Shown in pieces: positions 15,946 to 25,821 of a stretch of DNA of 64,000 bases. Source of the DNA: Herpetosiphon llansteffanensis (lineage in GTDB: Bacteria > Chloroflexota > Chloroflexia > Chloroflexales > Herpetosiphonaceae). The DNA lies in contig NZ_PUBZ01000078.1 of NCBI RefSeq assembly GCF_003205875.1, forward strand, positions 58,155-122,154, given 5' to 3'. A program made the position numbers and the translations under genes. Under the pieces are notes generated by a model. That model was not told the origin of the DNA, did not search any database, and was given only the letters and a program-made list of their open reading frames with translations. Numbering within the stretch: position 1 is the first letter of the stretch; each line of letters starts with the position of its first letter.

Positions 15946-17395
15946 GACGATTGTACAGAGCGCTGCTCGCAATACGTTATGGTCGTATGCCGCCACCTAT
16001 GGCGGCAAAATCCTGATCTTTATTACCACGGTAATTCTGGCCTATTTTGTTACCAAAGCTGAATATGGCTTGGTTGGTATGGGCCTGACGGTCATCGCCT
16101 TTTTAGAGGTGATGCAAGATCTTGGGATTGGCTCGGCGGTAATTTATCAAGCTGACGAGGATGCAGCTAATACGGCGTTTTGGCTTGGTTGTGGCATTGC
16201 ACTAACCCTTTTTAGCGTCACATGGCTGGCCGCGCCGATTGTTGCAACCTATTTTTTACAAAACAACCCTGATGTGATTCCGATTATTCGCGCGTTGGGC
16301 TTGAGCTTCCCGCTGTTTGCCTTGCGCAATATCCACGATGCCTTGTTGCGCAAACGCATGCAATTCAAAAAGCGCTTTATCCCCGATCTGATTCAAGTCA
16401 GCACCAAAGGCGCGATTTCGATTGGCTGCGCATTGGCAGGCATGGGCGCGTGGAGTTTGGTTTGGGGCCAGTTGGGCGGCTCGGCCTGTGGTGTCATCGC
16501 CTATTGGATGGTCAACCCATGGCGGCCTAGCTTGAAGCTTGATCGCGCGGTTATCAAGCCGCTTTTGGGCTTTGGCAGCAATATTGTGGCGGTGAATGGC
16601 TTGGCAGTGATGCTCGCCCAAACCGATTATTTGCTGGTTGGGCGCTACCTTGGCGATGAAAAGTTAGGCGTGTATACCAACGGGTTTCGCTTTCCCGATT
16701 TGATGGTGATGCAAATTTGTATTGCCTTGGCGAATGTGTTGTATCCCTTGTATAGCCGCTTGCGCGATGATCCGGCGGGCTTGCAACAGGGCTTTTTTAT
16801 TGCTTCGCGCTATGTGGCCTTGGTGACTGTGCCACTTTCGTTGGGCATCGCGATCGCGGCTGAGCCGTTTGTGCTGACCTTGCTGAGCGTGAAGTGGGTT
16901 GAAACCGTGCCGATTATGCGCACGATTGCCATTTATACGCTGTTTCTTTCGCTGGGCTACAATGTTGGCGATGTGTACAAAGCGCAAAATCGCACCAGCA
17001 TTTTGACCAAGCTTTCGATTGTGCGTTTGGTAGTGTTAGTACCAGCCTTGTGGTTTGCCGCCGCCCAATTCAAATCGTTGCAAGCGGTCGGCATCACCCA
17101 TGCGTTGGTGGCATTTTTGGGCAGCACGCTCAACTTAGTGGTCGCGGCTAAAGTGCTCAACATGCCAATTCGGCGCATTTTGAGCGCCTTCCAACCAGCC
17201 TTTCTTGCTGGCGCGGTGATGAGTATTTGTTTGATTTTGACCCTGCTGGCTTTGCAAAACACGCCGTCGTGGTTGCAACTTTTGGTAGCGGTCGTGGTTG
17301 GCATCGGCTCGTATGCTGGAACTTTATGGTTTGGCCAGCGCGAAGTCTTGACCCAAGCAGGCCAAACCTTGCGTGGTGCGGTGGCACGGAGATAA
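15929..17395 (+). CDS. Wzx-like polysaccharide flippase (MOP superfamily)
   Basis: A 488-residue protein with about 12-14 membrane segments of the MOP/polysaccharide transporter type, expected to flip the lipid-linked repeat unit across the membrane. Family features include the N-terminal SAARNTLWSYAATYGGKILIF, VTKAEYGLVGMG, the RYLGDEKLGVYTNGFRFPDL segment and LYPLYSRL. The ATG at 15929 overlaps the polymerase gene by 17 bp and has GAGG upstream; an earlier in-frame ATG at 15860 would lengthen the overlap. Confidence 0.92.
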   Translation: MAKQPETIVQSAARNTLWSYAATYGGKILIFITTVILAYFVTKAEYGLVGMGLTVIAFLEVMQDLGIGSAVIYQADEDAANTAFWLGCGIALTLFSVTWLAAPIVATYFLQNNPDVIPIIRALGLSFPLFALRNIHDALLRKRMQFKKRFIPDLIQVSTKGAISIGCALAGMGAWSLVWGQLGGSACGVIAYWMVNPWRPSLKLDRAVIKPLLGFGSNIVAVNGLAVMLAQTDYLLVGRYLGDEKLGVYTNGFRFPDLMVMQICIALANVLYPLYSRLRDDPAGLQQGFFIASRYVALVTVPLSLGIAIAAEPFVLTLLSVKWVETVPIMRTIAIYTLFLSLGYNVGDVYKAQNRTSILTKLSIVRLVVLVPALWFAAAQFKSLQAVGITHALVAFLGSTLNLVVAAKVLNMPIRRILSAFQPAFLAGAVMSICLILTLLALQNTPSWLQLLVAVVVGIGSYAGTLWFGQREVLTQAGQTLRGAVARR

Positions 17396-17396
17396 T

Positions 17397-18533
17397 ATGC
17401 ACGTTGTTCAGGTCATCGATTCGCTCTATCGTGGTGGAGCGCAACAATTGCTGGTTACCTTCGCCATCGAAGCTCAGCGCCGTGGGATCAAAACCAGCGT
17501 TGTGTGCCTCAAGGATGAAGATCGCGGCAGCAACTTGGTTGAACGGCTGAATAGTTTGGGCGTTGAAGTCGTGCGCTTTGCCGCGCCCAAAATGCTGGCT
17601 CCCAAGCGCATCTGGCAACTCACGCGCTGGTTACGGCGCAATCGCGTGAGCGTCGTCCACACCCACTTGACCTACGGCAATGTGGTAGGCATTTTGGCCG
17701 CGCGCTTGGCCAATATTCCGGTGGTAGCAACCATGCACTTGGCAGGCTTCGACCCTTCGATTGCCAACCGCCAGCAGCAATTTGAGGCCCAAATTGTGCG
17801 CTTTTTGGCCCAACAAATTATTGCGGTTGGCTATACGACCAACGAAGCCTACCAGCCAATTATGCCAAATCGCACCTTGCATGTAGTGCATAATGCGGTG
17901 GTTGCAGTGCCAGAAATTAGCGCTGAGCAACGCCACGCCACGCGCGAGGCAATTTTGGGCGATCCAGCTTTGACCATGTTGATCAACGTTGGGCGCTTTG
18001 CTGCGATCAAAGATTTGCCAACTCTCATCGATGCTTTTGCCTTAGTGCATCCTGAACATCCCCAAGCGCGCTTGGTTTTGGCTGGCGAAGGCGATCAGCG
18101 GCCCAAAATCGAGGCCAAGATTGACGAACACCAATTGCATGCAGTCGTCAATTTGCTCGGCGCACGCGATGATATTCCCGTCTTGTTGCGCAGTGCCGAT
18201 GTCTTTGTCAGTTCATCGGCCAACGAAGGCTTGCCGATAGCGGTGCTCGAAGCAATGGCCGCTGGCTTGCCGATTGTCGCGACCAAGGTTGGCGATATTC
18301 CGCAGGTGGTGCGCGAACAAGCAGGGGTGACGGTTGCGCCACACGATCATCAAGCACTAGCAGCGGCCATCAATCAACTGTTGAGCGAGCCAAGCCACAT
18401 GCAGCAAATGCAACAGGCCGCACAAATGATTATCGAGCAGTATCACAGCCCAAGCGCATGGGTCGATCAATTATTAACGTTGTATACCGCCGCCCACGAG
18501 GGCGGCGACCAGCGCGAGGCAGTTTCAGCATGA
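17397..18533 (+). CDS. GT4-type glycosyltransferase
   Basis: A 378-residue GT-B glycosyltransferase. It starts MHVVQVIDSLYRGGAQQLLV, the usual donor-independent GT4 opening with the GGA loop, and carries LINVGRFAAIKDLPTLIDAF, VNLLGARDDIPVLLRSADVFVSSSANEGLPIAVLEAMAAGLPIVAT and VGDIPQVV. The ATG at 17397 has CGGAG upstream and follows the flippase stop by one base. Its stop overlaps the next start (ATGA). The sugar donor is unknown. Confidence 0.95.
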   Translation: MHVVQVIDSLYRGGAQQLLVTFAIEAQRRGIKTSVVCLKDEDRGSNLVERLNSLGVEVVRFAAPKMLAPKRIWQLTRWLRRNRVSVVHTHLTYGNVVGILAARLANIPVVATMHLAGFDPSIANRQQQFEAQIVRFLAQQIIAVGYTTNEAYQPIMPNRTLHVVHNAVVAVPEISAEQRHATREAILGDPALTMLINVGRFAAIKDLPTLIDAFALVHPEHPQARLVLAGEGDQRPKIEAKIDEHQLHAVVNLLGARDDIPVLLRSADVFVSSSANEGLPIAVLEAMAAGLPIVATKVGDIPQVVREQAGVTVAPHDHQALAAAINQLLSEPSHMQQMQQAAQMIIEQYHSPSAWVDQLLTLYTAAHEGGDQREAVSA

Positions 18534-19669
18534 ACGACACGTTACACGTAGCGATGATCATCCAAGGTTATTTTCCGCGGATTGGCGGCGCTGAACGCCA
18601 ACTTGCGGCCTTGGCTCCTTTTTTGGCTGCCGAAGGCGTGGCAATCAGCGTGCTGACGCGGCGTTATGCTGGCTTCAAGCCTTTTGAGATGATTGACAAT
18701 GTGCCAGTGCATCGCTTGCCGATTCCAGGGCCAGTGCCAACTGCGGCCTTAGTTTTCACGGCGGCGGCAATTCCCTTGCTCTGGCGCTTGAAACCCAATT
18801 TGGTCCATGCACACGAGATGTTTTCGCCAGCAACGACGGCGATTGCGGCCAAACAAGCCTTGGGTTTGCCCTACGCCGTGACCGCGCATCGTTCGGGGCC
18901 GCTTGGCGATGTGCTGCGGATGCAACAACGCCCGTTTGGCAAAGGTCGGCTGGAGCGGATCACCAAAACCGCCGATGCCTTCTTTACCATCAGCCGCGAA
19001 ATCGATCACGAATTTGATCAGATTTTGGGCATCGAAGCAGAACGGCGACATTATGTGCCCAACGGCGTTGATCCTGAGAAATATCATCCAATCAGCACCG
19101 AAGCCAAAATTGCGCTGCGCCGCGAACTAAATTTGCCCAGCGAAGGCCCAATCACGCTCTATGCTGGGCGGCTCTCCGAGGAAAAACGGGTGCGCTATTT
19201 GGTCGAGGCTTGGCCAGCAGTTCGCGCCAAGCATCCCGATGCAAGCTTGTTGATTTTGGGGCAAGGGCCAGAGGAAGCAGCGCTCAAAGCCAAAAGCAGC
19301 GCTGGCGTGATTTTTGGCGGCGCGGTGCATAATGTGCCACCCTATTTGCAAGCAGCCGATGTGTTTGTGCTACCATCAATTGCCGAGGGCTTTTCGGTGG
19401 CGATGCTCGAAGCTATGGCCAGCGAATTGGCAGTTATCATCACCGATGTCGGCGGCGCACGCGATGCAATCAACGATGGCCAGAACGGCTTGATCATTCC
19501 ACCAGACGACCAGCCAGCGCTCGAACAAGCCTTGTTGGCAGTTTTGGGCAATGCAGCGGCGCGTCAACGTATGGGTCAAACAGCCCGTCAACGAGTGCAG
19601 CAAGAATTTGCCTTGAGCGTTATCGCCAAGCGCTTGCGCAGTTTGTATGAAGGCGTAGCGAAAGGATAA
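18530..19669 (+). CDS. GT4-type glycosyltransferase
   Basis: A 379-residue GT-B glycosyltransferase beginning LHVAMIIQGYFPRIGGAERQLAAL (GGAE loop), with YVPNGVDPEKYHP, ITLYAGRLSEEKRVRYLVEAW and PSIAEGFSVAMLEAMASELAVIITDVGGARDAI, the catalytic EGFSVAMLEA region. It overlaps the previous gene by 4 bp (ATGA). It is the last tightly packed gene before a 318-bp repeat-filled gap. Confidence 0.95.
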   Translation: MNDTLHVAMIIQGYFPRIGGAERQLAALAPFLAAEGVAISVLTRRYAGFKPFEMIDNVPVHRLPIPGPVPTAALVFTAAAIPLLWRLKPNLVHAHEMFSPATTAIAAKQALGLPYAVTAHRSGPLGDVLRMQQRPFGKGRLERITKTADAFFTISREIDHEFDQILGIEAERRHYVPNGVDPEKYHPISTEAKIALRRELNLPSEGPITLYAGRLSEEKRVRYLVEAWPAVRAKHPDASLLILGQGPEEAALKAKSSAGVIFGGAVHNVPPYLQAADVFVLPSIAEGFSVAMLEAMASELAVIITDVGGARDAINDGQNGLIIPPDDQPALEQALLAVLGNAAARQRMGQTARQRVQQEFALSVIAKRLRSLYEGVAKG

Positions 19670-19987
19670 AGGATGAGGGTAGAAGGATGAAATATAAGAA
19701 CATAGAACAGAGAGCATAGAGCAAATCAAAAGGCAAAAGTCAGAAGTCAAAAGGGATCAGGATTCAGGATCTAGGGGTCGGTGGGCAGGGAGCAACGTTT
19801 CTTTAACGCAGCGGCACAGAGCGACCGAAGGATGAGGTATGAAGGATGAAATGCGCTCGGTATTGGGCCAGCAGAACAATAATCCCAATAATCTGTGCTC
19901 ATCTGTGGCTAAAAACAAGAATTTCGCGTTCTTCGTGGTTCCAACCTTCGTGCACTTCGCGGATCAATAGCGATTAAGGAATATTCA
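19670..19987. repeat. Gap filled with dispersed intergenic repeats
   Basis: Contains AAGGATGA heptamer-type words (19669-19690 and 19828-19850), an AGAACATAGAACAGAGAGCA block (19698-19725), a TCAGGATTCAGGATCTAGGG stretch, and CGCGTTCTTCGTGG/CTTCGTGCACTTCGCGG words (19927-19965). All recur in other gaps of this window (25.5, 27.7, 40.8, 48.3 and 63.8 kb). No ORF is credible. AAGGAAT supplies the SD for the next gene. Confidence 0.8.
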
Positions 19988-21175
19988 ATGATTGCGGCGT
20001 TATTTTGGCTGTTTGCAGGCAGCGTCATCTACACATATGCAGGGTATCCGGCGCTCTTGACGTTGTTGGCGCGCTTTCGACGTGAACGCGGGCCGTATCC
20101 GCATGCCGAGCCAGCAGTTACCTTGCTGATTGCGGCCTACAACGAAGAGGCCGAAATTGCCCGCAAAATTGAAAACTCGCTGGCGCTGGATTATCCGCGT
20201 GAGCAATTGCAAATTTTGATTATCGCTGATGGATCGAGCGACCGCACGCCCGAAATTGTACAGCAATACGCCGACCAAGGCGTGGAATTGCTCTACGAAG
20301 CGCCTCGACGCGGCAAAATGGCGGCGATCAATCGGGCAATTCCGTTTGTGCGCGGCGAAATTATTGTCTTTTCCGATGCCAATAATCGCTATGATGCCAA
20401 TGTGATTCGCGAATTGGTTGCGCCATTTGCCGATGCAGATGTTGGCGCTGTTTCCGGCGCAAAAGTGATTGAAAAAGGCGACGGCGCGTTGGGCGAATCC
20501 GAAGGGCTGTATTGGCGCTACGAATCGTTTGTTAAAAAGCAAGAGAGCAAATTGGCTGGCTGTACTGCGGTTGCTGGCGAAGTGCTGGCCGTACGCAGCG
20601 ATTTGTTCGAATCGCCGCCAGACGAAATTATCAACGACGATACCCATATGGGCATGCGGATCATCGCCCGTGGCTTTCGGATTCACTATGCGCCACAGGC
20701 CCGCTCGCACGAACGAGTTTCGCAATCGGCCCAAGATGAAATTGCGCGCCGCGCGCGGATTTTTGCTGGGCGCTATCAAGCAATTACCTATGCCCGCAGC
20801 TTGTGGCCCTTCCGCCGCCCGCTGGCCTTGTGGCAATTGCTCTCACACCAAACCCTGCGCACCTTGGTGGCGGTGAATATGGTCGGGGCTTTGGTGATGA
20901 ACATTGTGGCGGTGCTATGGCCAAGTAAGGCAAAATCGCATAAACTACTACGTCTGGCAGCGCCATTCAATTGGCTGTTGCTGGCGTTTCAAATTTTGTT
21001 CTACACCATGGCTTGGCTCGGTGGCCGAGTTGACTCAAATAGTAAACTAGGCAAGGTGGTTTACGTGCCAACCTTCCTAGTCAATAGCAATTGGGCTGGC
21101 TTGATTGGCCTGTATCGCTTTGTCCGACGACGACAAACCACGCTATGGCAGCGAGTGGGGCGGCGCACGAACTAA
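19988..21175 (+). CDS. Membrane glycosyltransferase family 2
   Basis: A processive-type GT2 enzyme: an N-terminal membrane helix (1-25), the GT-A domain with TLLIAAYNEEAEIARKIENSL, IIADGSSDRT, the DxD-type FSDANNRY and INDDTHMG, then RRARIFAGRYQ in place of QxxRW, and about three C-terminal membrane helices. 395 residues is short for BcsA, and there is no PilZ domain. As the only GT2 in the locus and close to a BcsB-like gene, it could pair with that protein (inference). The substrate cannot be read. Confidence 0.9.
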   Translation: MIAALFWLFAGSVIYTYAGYPALLTLLARFRRERGPYPHAEPAVTLLIAAYNEEAEIARKIENSLALDYPREQLQILIIADGSSDRTPEIVQQYADQGVELLYEAPRRGKMAAINRAIPFVRGEIIVFSDANNRYDANVIRELVAPFADADVGAVSGAKVIEKGDGALGESEGLYWRYESFVKKQESKLAGCTAVAGEVLAVRSDLFESPPDEIINDDTHMGMRIIARGFRIHYAPQARSHERVSQSAQDEIARRARIFAGRYQAITYARSLWPFRRPLALWQLLSHQTLRTLVAVNMVGALVMNIVAVLWPSKAKSHKLLRLAAPFNWLLLAFQILFYTMAWLGGRVDSNSKLGKVVYVPTFLVNSNWAGLIGLYRFVRRRQTTLWQRVGRRTN

Positions 21176-21212
21176 CTTCGACTGGTGTTTGCGCATAAAC
21201 TGAGGTGATCCT

Positions 21213-23099
21213 ATGTGTGGTATTTGTGGCATTGTCTATTTTGATCGCAGTCGTACAGCAGAGCGGCCTTTGCTCGAAGCGCTGTGCGAAAACATCCATC
21301 ATCGCGGGCCAGATCAAAATGGCTTTTATCTCAATGGCCCAGTTGGGCTTGGCTCAGTGCGGCTGTCGATTATCGACGTTGCTGGCGGCAAAATGCCAAT
21401 CGCTAACGAAGATGGTTCAATTTGGATCGTCTATAACGGCGAGGTGTACAACTTTCCTGAGTTGCGCCCACGCCTAGAAAAAGCTGGCCATAAATTCGAA
21501 ACCCACTCCGACACAGAAACGATCGTGCATTTGTACGAAGAAATTGGCGATGAATTTCCCAAACATCTCAACGGCATGTTTGCCTGCGCAATTTGGGATG
21601 AACGTCGCCAGCGCTTGGTCATTGCCCGTGATCACGTTGGCATCAAACCAGTGTATTACGCCAATTTAGGCGATCGCTTGGTCTTTGGCTCGGAAATCAA
21701 GGCCATGCTCGATACGGGCATCAGCCGCGAAATCGACCCAATTGGCTTGCACGATTATCTTTCGTTGAATTATGTGCCCGGCCCAAATACCATTTTCAAA
21801 GCGATCAAAAAGCTTCAGCCAGGCCATATGTTGACCTACGAAGCCGCAACCAACGCCGTGGAAATCAAGCAATATTGGGATATTCCACGCGTCGTTTCGC
21901 CCCACTTCAAGATTACCAACGATGTTGAAACCGACTTGCTGAATCTGTTGCGCACGGTCGTGCAAGATCAACTGGTTAGCGATGTGCCGTTGGGCGCGTT
22001 TCTCAGCGGCGGGGTCGATTCAAGTTTGGTGGTGGCCTTGATGAGCGAAGTCACCAGCCAGCCAGTTAAAACCTTCTCGGTGGGCTTTGCCGAAAAATCC
22101 TATGACGAATCGCCCTATGCGCGGATTGTGGCCGAACGCTTCAACACCGATCACCACGAAATCGTCATGAATCCTGATGCGCAGGCCACAGTCGATGCCA
22201 TGGTCAAATATTTTGACGAGCCATTCGCCGATTCCTCGGCGGTGGCGGTGTATGCGGTCAGCGAATTGGCCAGCCAGCATGTCAAAGTGGCGCTCAGTGG
22301 CGATGGTGGCGACGAGGTATTTGGCGGGTATGCCACCTATCAAGCAGACAAAATCGCCGCGCTGTATCGGCGTTTGCCGCAAGCAATTGGCAGCGGTTTA
22401 GTGCCAAACGTCGTCAATCGGCTGCCGACATCCGATGGCAAAGTGAGCTTCGATTTCAAAGCCAAGCGCTTTGTGCAGGGCGGGATGCTCGCTCCGTTGC
22501 CAGCCCACGCGGCGTGGAAAGCCTTTATGAGCGAATCGATGAAAGAGCAGCTGTATGCAGGCTCATCGATTTTGACCAAGCAACGCCCAACCGTCGATTT
22601 GTTGCAAAGCTATTACGATGCCTACGCACCCAACGATGTGCTCAATCGCCTACTATATGTCGATTCCAAAGTGCAGTTGGCCGACGATATGTTGGTAAAG
22701 GTCGATCGCATGAGCATGGCCCATTCGCTGGAAGTGCGCGTGCCGTTGCTCGATACGCGGTTGGTCGAATGGATGGCAAAATTGCCAAGCCACACCAAAA
22801 TCAATGGCATGAAGCTCAAATATTTGCTCAAACGCGTGGCCGCCAAAGTGCTGCCAGCAGAAATTTTGCAACGCCGCAAAGCTGGGTTTAGCGTGCCAAT
22901 TCCCCAATGGCTCAAAACCGACCTGCGGCCATTGGTCAACCAAAAACTGTCGGTTGAAGCCTTGACCGAACAAGGTTTTTTCAACCCGCAATATATTGCA
23001 ACAATGCTCAGTGATCACTGGGCTGGGCGGCACGATTACAGTCGCCAAATCTGGAACCTACTTATGTTCAGCATGTGGTACGAACGCTACGGCAAATAA
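21213..23099 (+). CDS. asnB: Asparagine synthase (glutamine-hydrolysing)
   Basis: A 628-residue class II glutamine amidotransferase: Cys2 directly after Met (MCGICGIVYF), glutaminase motifs HRGPDQNGFY and YNGEVYNF, and the synthetase PP-loop SGGVDSSLV, with DGGDEVFGGYATYQ. It converts aspartate to asparagine, but copies inside exopolysaccharide loci often amidate sugar acids (established for related loci), which is a reasonable alternative here. AGGTGATCCT precedes the ATG. Confidence 0.95.
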   Translation: MCGICGIVYFDRSRTAERPLLEALCENIHHRGPDQNGFYLNGPVGLGSVRLSIIDVAGGKMPIANEDGSIWIVYNGEVYNFPELRPRLEKAGHKFETHSDTETIVHLYEEIGDEFPKHLNGMFACAIWDERRQRLVIARDHVGIKPVYYANLGDRLVFGSEIKAMLDTGISREIDPIGLHDYLSLNYVPGPNTIFKAIKKLQPGHMLTYEAATNAVEIKQYWDIPRVVSPHFKITNDVETDLLNLLRTVVQDQLVSDVPLGAFLSGGVDSSLVVALMSEVTSQPVKTFSVGFAEKSYDESPYARIVAERFNTDHHEIVMNPDAQATVDAMVKYFDEPFADSSAVAVYAVSELASQHVKVALSGDGGDEVFGGYATYQADKIAALYRRLPQAIGSGLVPNVVNRLPTSDGKVSFDFKAKRFVQGGMLAPLPAHAAWKAFMSESMKEQLYAGSSILTKQRPTVDLLQSYYDAYAPNDVLNRLLYVDSKVQLADDMLVKVDRMSMAHSLEVRVPLLDTRLVEWMAKLPSHTKINGMKLKYLLKRVAAKVLPAEILQRRKAGFSVPIPQWLKTDLRPLVNQKLSVEALTEQGFFNPQYIATMLSDHWAGRHDYSRQIWNLLMFSMWYERYGK

Positions 23100-23117
23100 T
23101 CACGTGCCACCAACATT

Positions 23118-23144
23118 GCCAGCGTAACTTGGTGTGACGCTGGC
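23118..23144 (+). promoter_or_regulatory. Intercistronic hairpin before the BcsB-like gene
   Basis: A perfect 8-bp inverted repeat, GCCAGCGT (23118-23125) with ACGCTGGC (23137-23144), has an 11-nt loop and no T tract, and ends 23 bp before the ATG. Same architecture as the hairpin at 14398-14426. Confidence 0.55.
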
Positions 23145-23167
23145 CTATTGTCTCGCAAGGAGTTCGC

Positions 23168-25477
23168 ATGGTTCGTTTAGTGCGCGTTTTTCTGCTTTTT
23201 TCCGTGGCGCTGGGTCTTTTTGCCAGCTTGCCAATGGTTTCACAGGCTGCTCGCACCAGCCTTAATCCCATTTCTGCCAAAACGACGGCAGCCCCGCTTA
23301 ACCAAGCAACGGTTACGCCGGTGGTTACCGATGGCGATACTGTGACGTTTGCGCAGCTTGGCGCGCGCGAAGATTCGATGGAAGGGCCGTTCAATGCCCG
23401 CTATATCAACGTGCGCTTGCCCAGCACATGGCAATTAGAGCCAGGCGCAGCAATCACGCTTGATTTCGAAACCTTCGTTTCTGGCAGCTCAGTCAGCAGC
23501 GACGAAAATGTGCAGTTTTTTGCTGGCTCAATGGATGTGCAATTCAACAACGTGCAGCTCGAACGGATTTTCTTAGATCGTTCAGGCCCGCGCTCAGTTA
23601 CCATCCCAATTTCGCAAACTGCCTATACCTCAACCCGCGTCGATGGCGCGCACACCTTGGGCATTTTGCTCGATGCTGGCCTCAATTGTGGCAACGATAG
23701 CCAAACCAGCGTGATCATTCGCGCCACATCATCGCTCAAGTTGCCCCACAGCTTGGGCACACTTTCGACCGATGTCAAGCAATTGCCGCGACCAATCTTC
23801 CAAGATTCGCCGCTTGAGCCAGATGTAGCCACGATCGTTGTGCCCAGCAATGCCAGCGCCGCCGAGCTTGAAGCAGGCTTGATTGTTGCCGCCAAAGTTG
23901 GCAGCATTACGTCAAGCAGAATTCAAGTGCCGTTGATTGCCGAGAGCGTACTTTCGCCAACGCTGCGCAGCGAATCACACCTCATTTTCGTTGGCCAAGC
24001 AGCCAACTTCGAAAACTTGGATGCTGTTGATTTTGCCGAAGGCAGCGGAGCCGAAGCCTTTAATCTCAGCGAAGCCCAAACCGCCGATGGCATTATTCAA
24101 ATGGCCACCTCGCCATGGAATCAACAACGGGTTGTGTTGGCGCTCAGCGGCAACGACGACGAGGGCGTGATCAAAGCTGCCAAGGCATTTAGCACTGGCA
24201 ACGTTCGCGCCAGCAACGATCCATCGATCGCCGTGGTTGCCAATGTCAACTCGCCAGAGGTTTTGACCAAAACCCTGAACTTACAAATTACCGATGTGCC
24301 AAGCACTGGCTTGACCGTCGAACGCACCTTCCGCAGTCTTGGCTTTGAAACCGCCTCGGAGTTTGGAATCGGCGGGCATACCTTTGAACTGAATGTTGAT
24401 ATGCCAAGCGGCTACGAAATGAGCAACGATGGCTATATCGAAGTGCATTTTGCCCACTCGGCCTTGCTCGATTATTCAGTCTCGGCGATGATGGTGCGAG
24501 TCAACGATCGGCCAGCAGGCTCGATTCGCTTCGATGATACGACCTCGCAAAATGGCGTTGGCCGCGTGCCAATTCCGCGTGGCAACTTGAATGTTGGCCG
24601 CAACCGAATCACCATTAGCGCCAACTTAATTCCCAATACGCCATGTGTTGATCCCAATTTGGCAGGCATTTGGTACACGCTGCGCGCTGATTCAATGATT
24701 GGAATTCCAGTGCGCGCTACTCGTGGGCGCTCGATCGTATTGCGCAATTTGGCCACCTTCTTGGAGCCACTCACGATCAGCAATACTTTGAAGAATGTCG
24801 CCTTTGTTGTGCCAAGCGACGATCCAACTAGTTGGACAGTTGCCGGCCAACTAGCTACAGCTTTGGGCGATAGTATCGACCCAGCGTTTGTCGAATTGCG
24901 CGCAGTCAACCCCGAACAGGTTGCTAGCGTGCAGGCTAATCACGATTTGGTCTTGGTTGGTCAAGCACCAGCGCATGCCATTTTGCAAGATCCAGCCTTG
25001 CAGCCAATTATTCCTGCGCCATTTGCCCAAGGCAGCAAGCACCCAACCCTTGGCAATAGTCGGGTGGTCTATCGGATTCCGCCCGAATTGAGCCTTGGCT
25101 ATTTGGAGTTTATGCGGTCGCCATGGAACGAGCAGCGCAGCATTTTGGCGGTGCTTGGCAGCACTGACCAAGGCGTGCAATGGTCGGGCAATGCCTTGAC
25201 AACCTCGCGCTTGCGTACGCGGCTCAATGGCAGCTTGGCAATCGTCAACGATCAGCAAATTAGCGTCGAAGATCCTACGGTCACAGGCGATACAGCAGGC
25301 ATCGCCAACGATGCGCTCGGCGAAAACCAAGATGATCCGATTTATCGCGAAGTTACACCACCTGAAAAACCCCAATGGATTTTATATGCCATCGCTGGGC
25401 TGTTGGTGTTGATGGTGATTATTTCAGTCATCGTGATCATTCAAGCAGCGCGCAATCGCAAGCAACGCCGAATCTAA
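23168..25477 (+). CDS. BcsB-like cellulose-synthase regulatory subunit
   Basis: A 769-residue extracytoplasmic protein: signal peptide (cleavage likely after SQA, about residue 27), two tandem beta-rich BcsB-type halves, and a single C-terminal membrane helix (about 738-760) with a basic tail. The paired TLSTDVKQLPRPIFQDSPLEP and LVGQAANFENL blocks, and AMMVRVNDRPAGSI, fit the BcsB family, which guides nascent glucan through the periplasm in cellulose synthesis. No full BcsA is present here; the GT2 at 19988 is the only candidate partner. AAGGAG precedes the ATG. Confidence 0.8.
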   Translation: MVRLVRVFLLFSVALGLFASLPMVSQAARTSLNPISAKTTAAPLNQATVTPVVTDGDTVTFAQLGAREDSMEGPFNARYINVRLPSTWQLEPGAAITLDFETFVSGSSVSSDENVQFFAGSMDVQFNNVQLERIFLDRSGPRSVTIPISQTAYTSTRVDGAHTLGILLDAGLNCGNDSQTSVIIRATSSLKLPHSLGTLSTDVKQLPRPIFQDSPLEPDVATIVVPSNASAAELEAGLIVAAKVGSITSSRIQVPLIAESVLSPTLRSESHLIFVGQAANFENLDAVDFAEGSGAEAFNLSEAQTADGIIQMATSPWNQQRVVLALSGNDDEGVIKAAKAFSTGNVRASNDPSIAVVANVNSPEVLTKTLNLQITDVPSTGLTVERTFRSLGFETASEFGIGGHTFELNVDMPSGYEMSNDGYIEVHFAHSALLDYSVSAMMVRVNDRPAGSIRFDDTTSQNGVGRVPIPRGNLNVGRNRITISANLIPNTPCVDPNLAGIWYTLRADSMIGIPVRATRGRSIVLRNLATFLEPLTISNTLKNVAFVVPSDDPTSWTVAGQLATALGDSIDPAFVELRAVNPEQVASVQANHDLVLVGQAPAHAILQDPALQPIIPAPFAQGSKHPTLGNSRVVYRIPPELSLGYLEFMRSPWNEQRSILAVLGSTDQGVQWSGNALTTSRLRTRLNGSLAIVNDQQISVEDPTVTGDTAGIANDALGENQDDPIYREVTPPEKPQWILYAIAGLLVLMVIISVIVIIQAARNRKQRRI

Positions 25478-25821
25478 AATGGGGATCGGTTGTTGGGGGT
25501 CGGGGATCGGATTATCCTCGGCCCCTGCGTTTTTTAGATTGATCCATGAAGAGCACGAAGGACACGAAGCCTGGGAACCGCGAAGAACGCGAAGAGCGCA
25601 AAGGTTAAGTTTTTTCTCCACAGATTGCCACCGATTCTTCCGATAGCCCCATAGCCATGCTTTTTCTGCGCCTCTGCGTTAAATTTTTCGCCACGAAGCA
25701 TGAGAACCACGAAGGATGCGAAGAGTGCGAAGGTTAAGTTTTTTTCGCCATAGATTGGAACAAGATTGATATGAATTAGGCTTGATTCATAAATCTCTTT
25801 AAATAATCAGATATATGAAAG
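25478..25821. repeat. Repeat-filled gap, left flank of the TOPRIM gene
   Basis: Holds a GGGGATCGGTTGTTGG-type repeat (25481-25515, copied near 63772), then 25521-25656: CCCCTGCGTTTTTTAGATTG, GAGCACGAAGG, CCGCGAAGAACGCGAAGAGC and CACCGATTCTTCCGATAGCC. The same words recur in the same orientation at 27678-27765 and 27895-27982, on the far side of the TOPRIM gene. TCTGCGCCTCTGCGTTAAA at 25665-25683 recurs near 27862. Confidence 0.85.
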
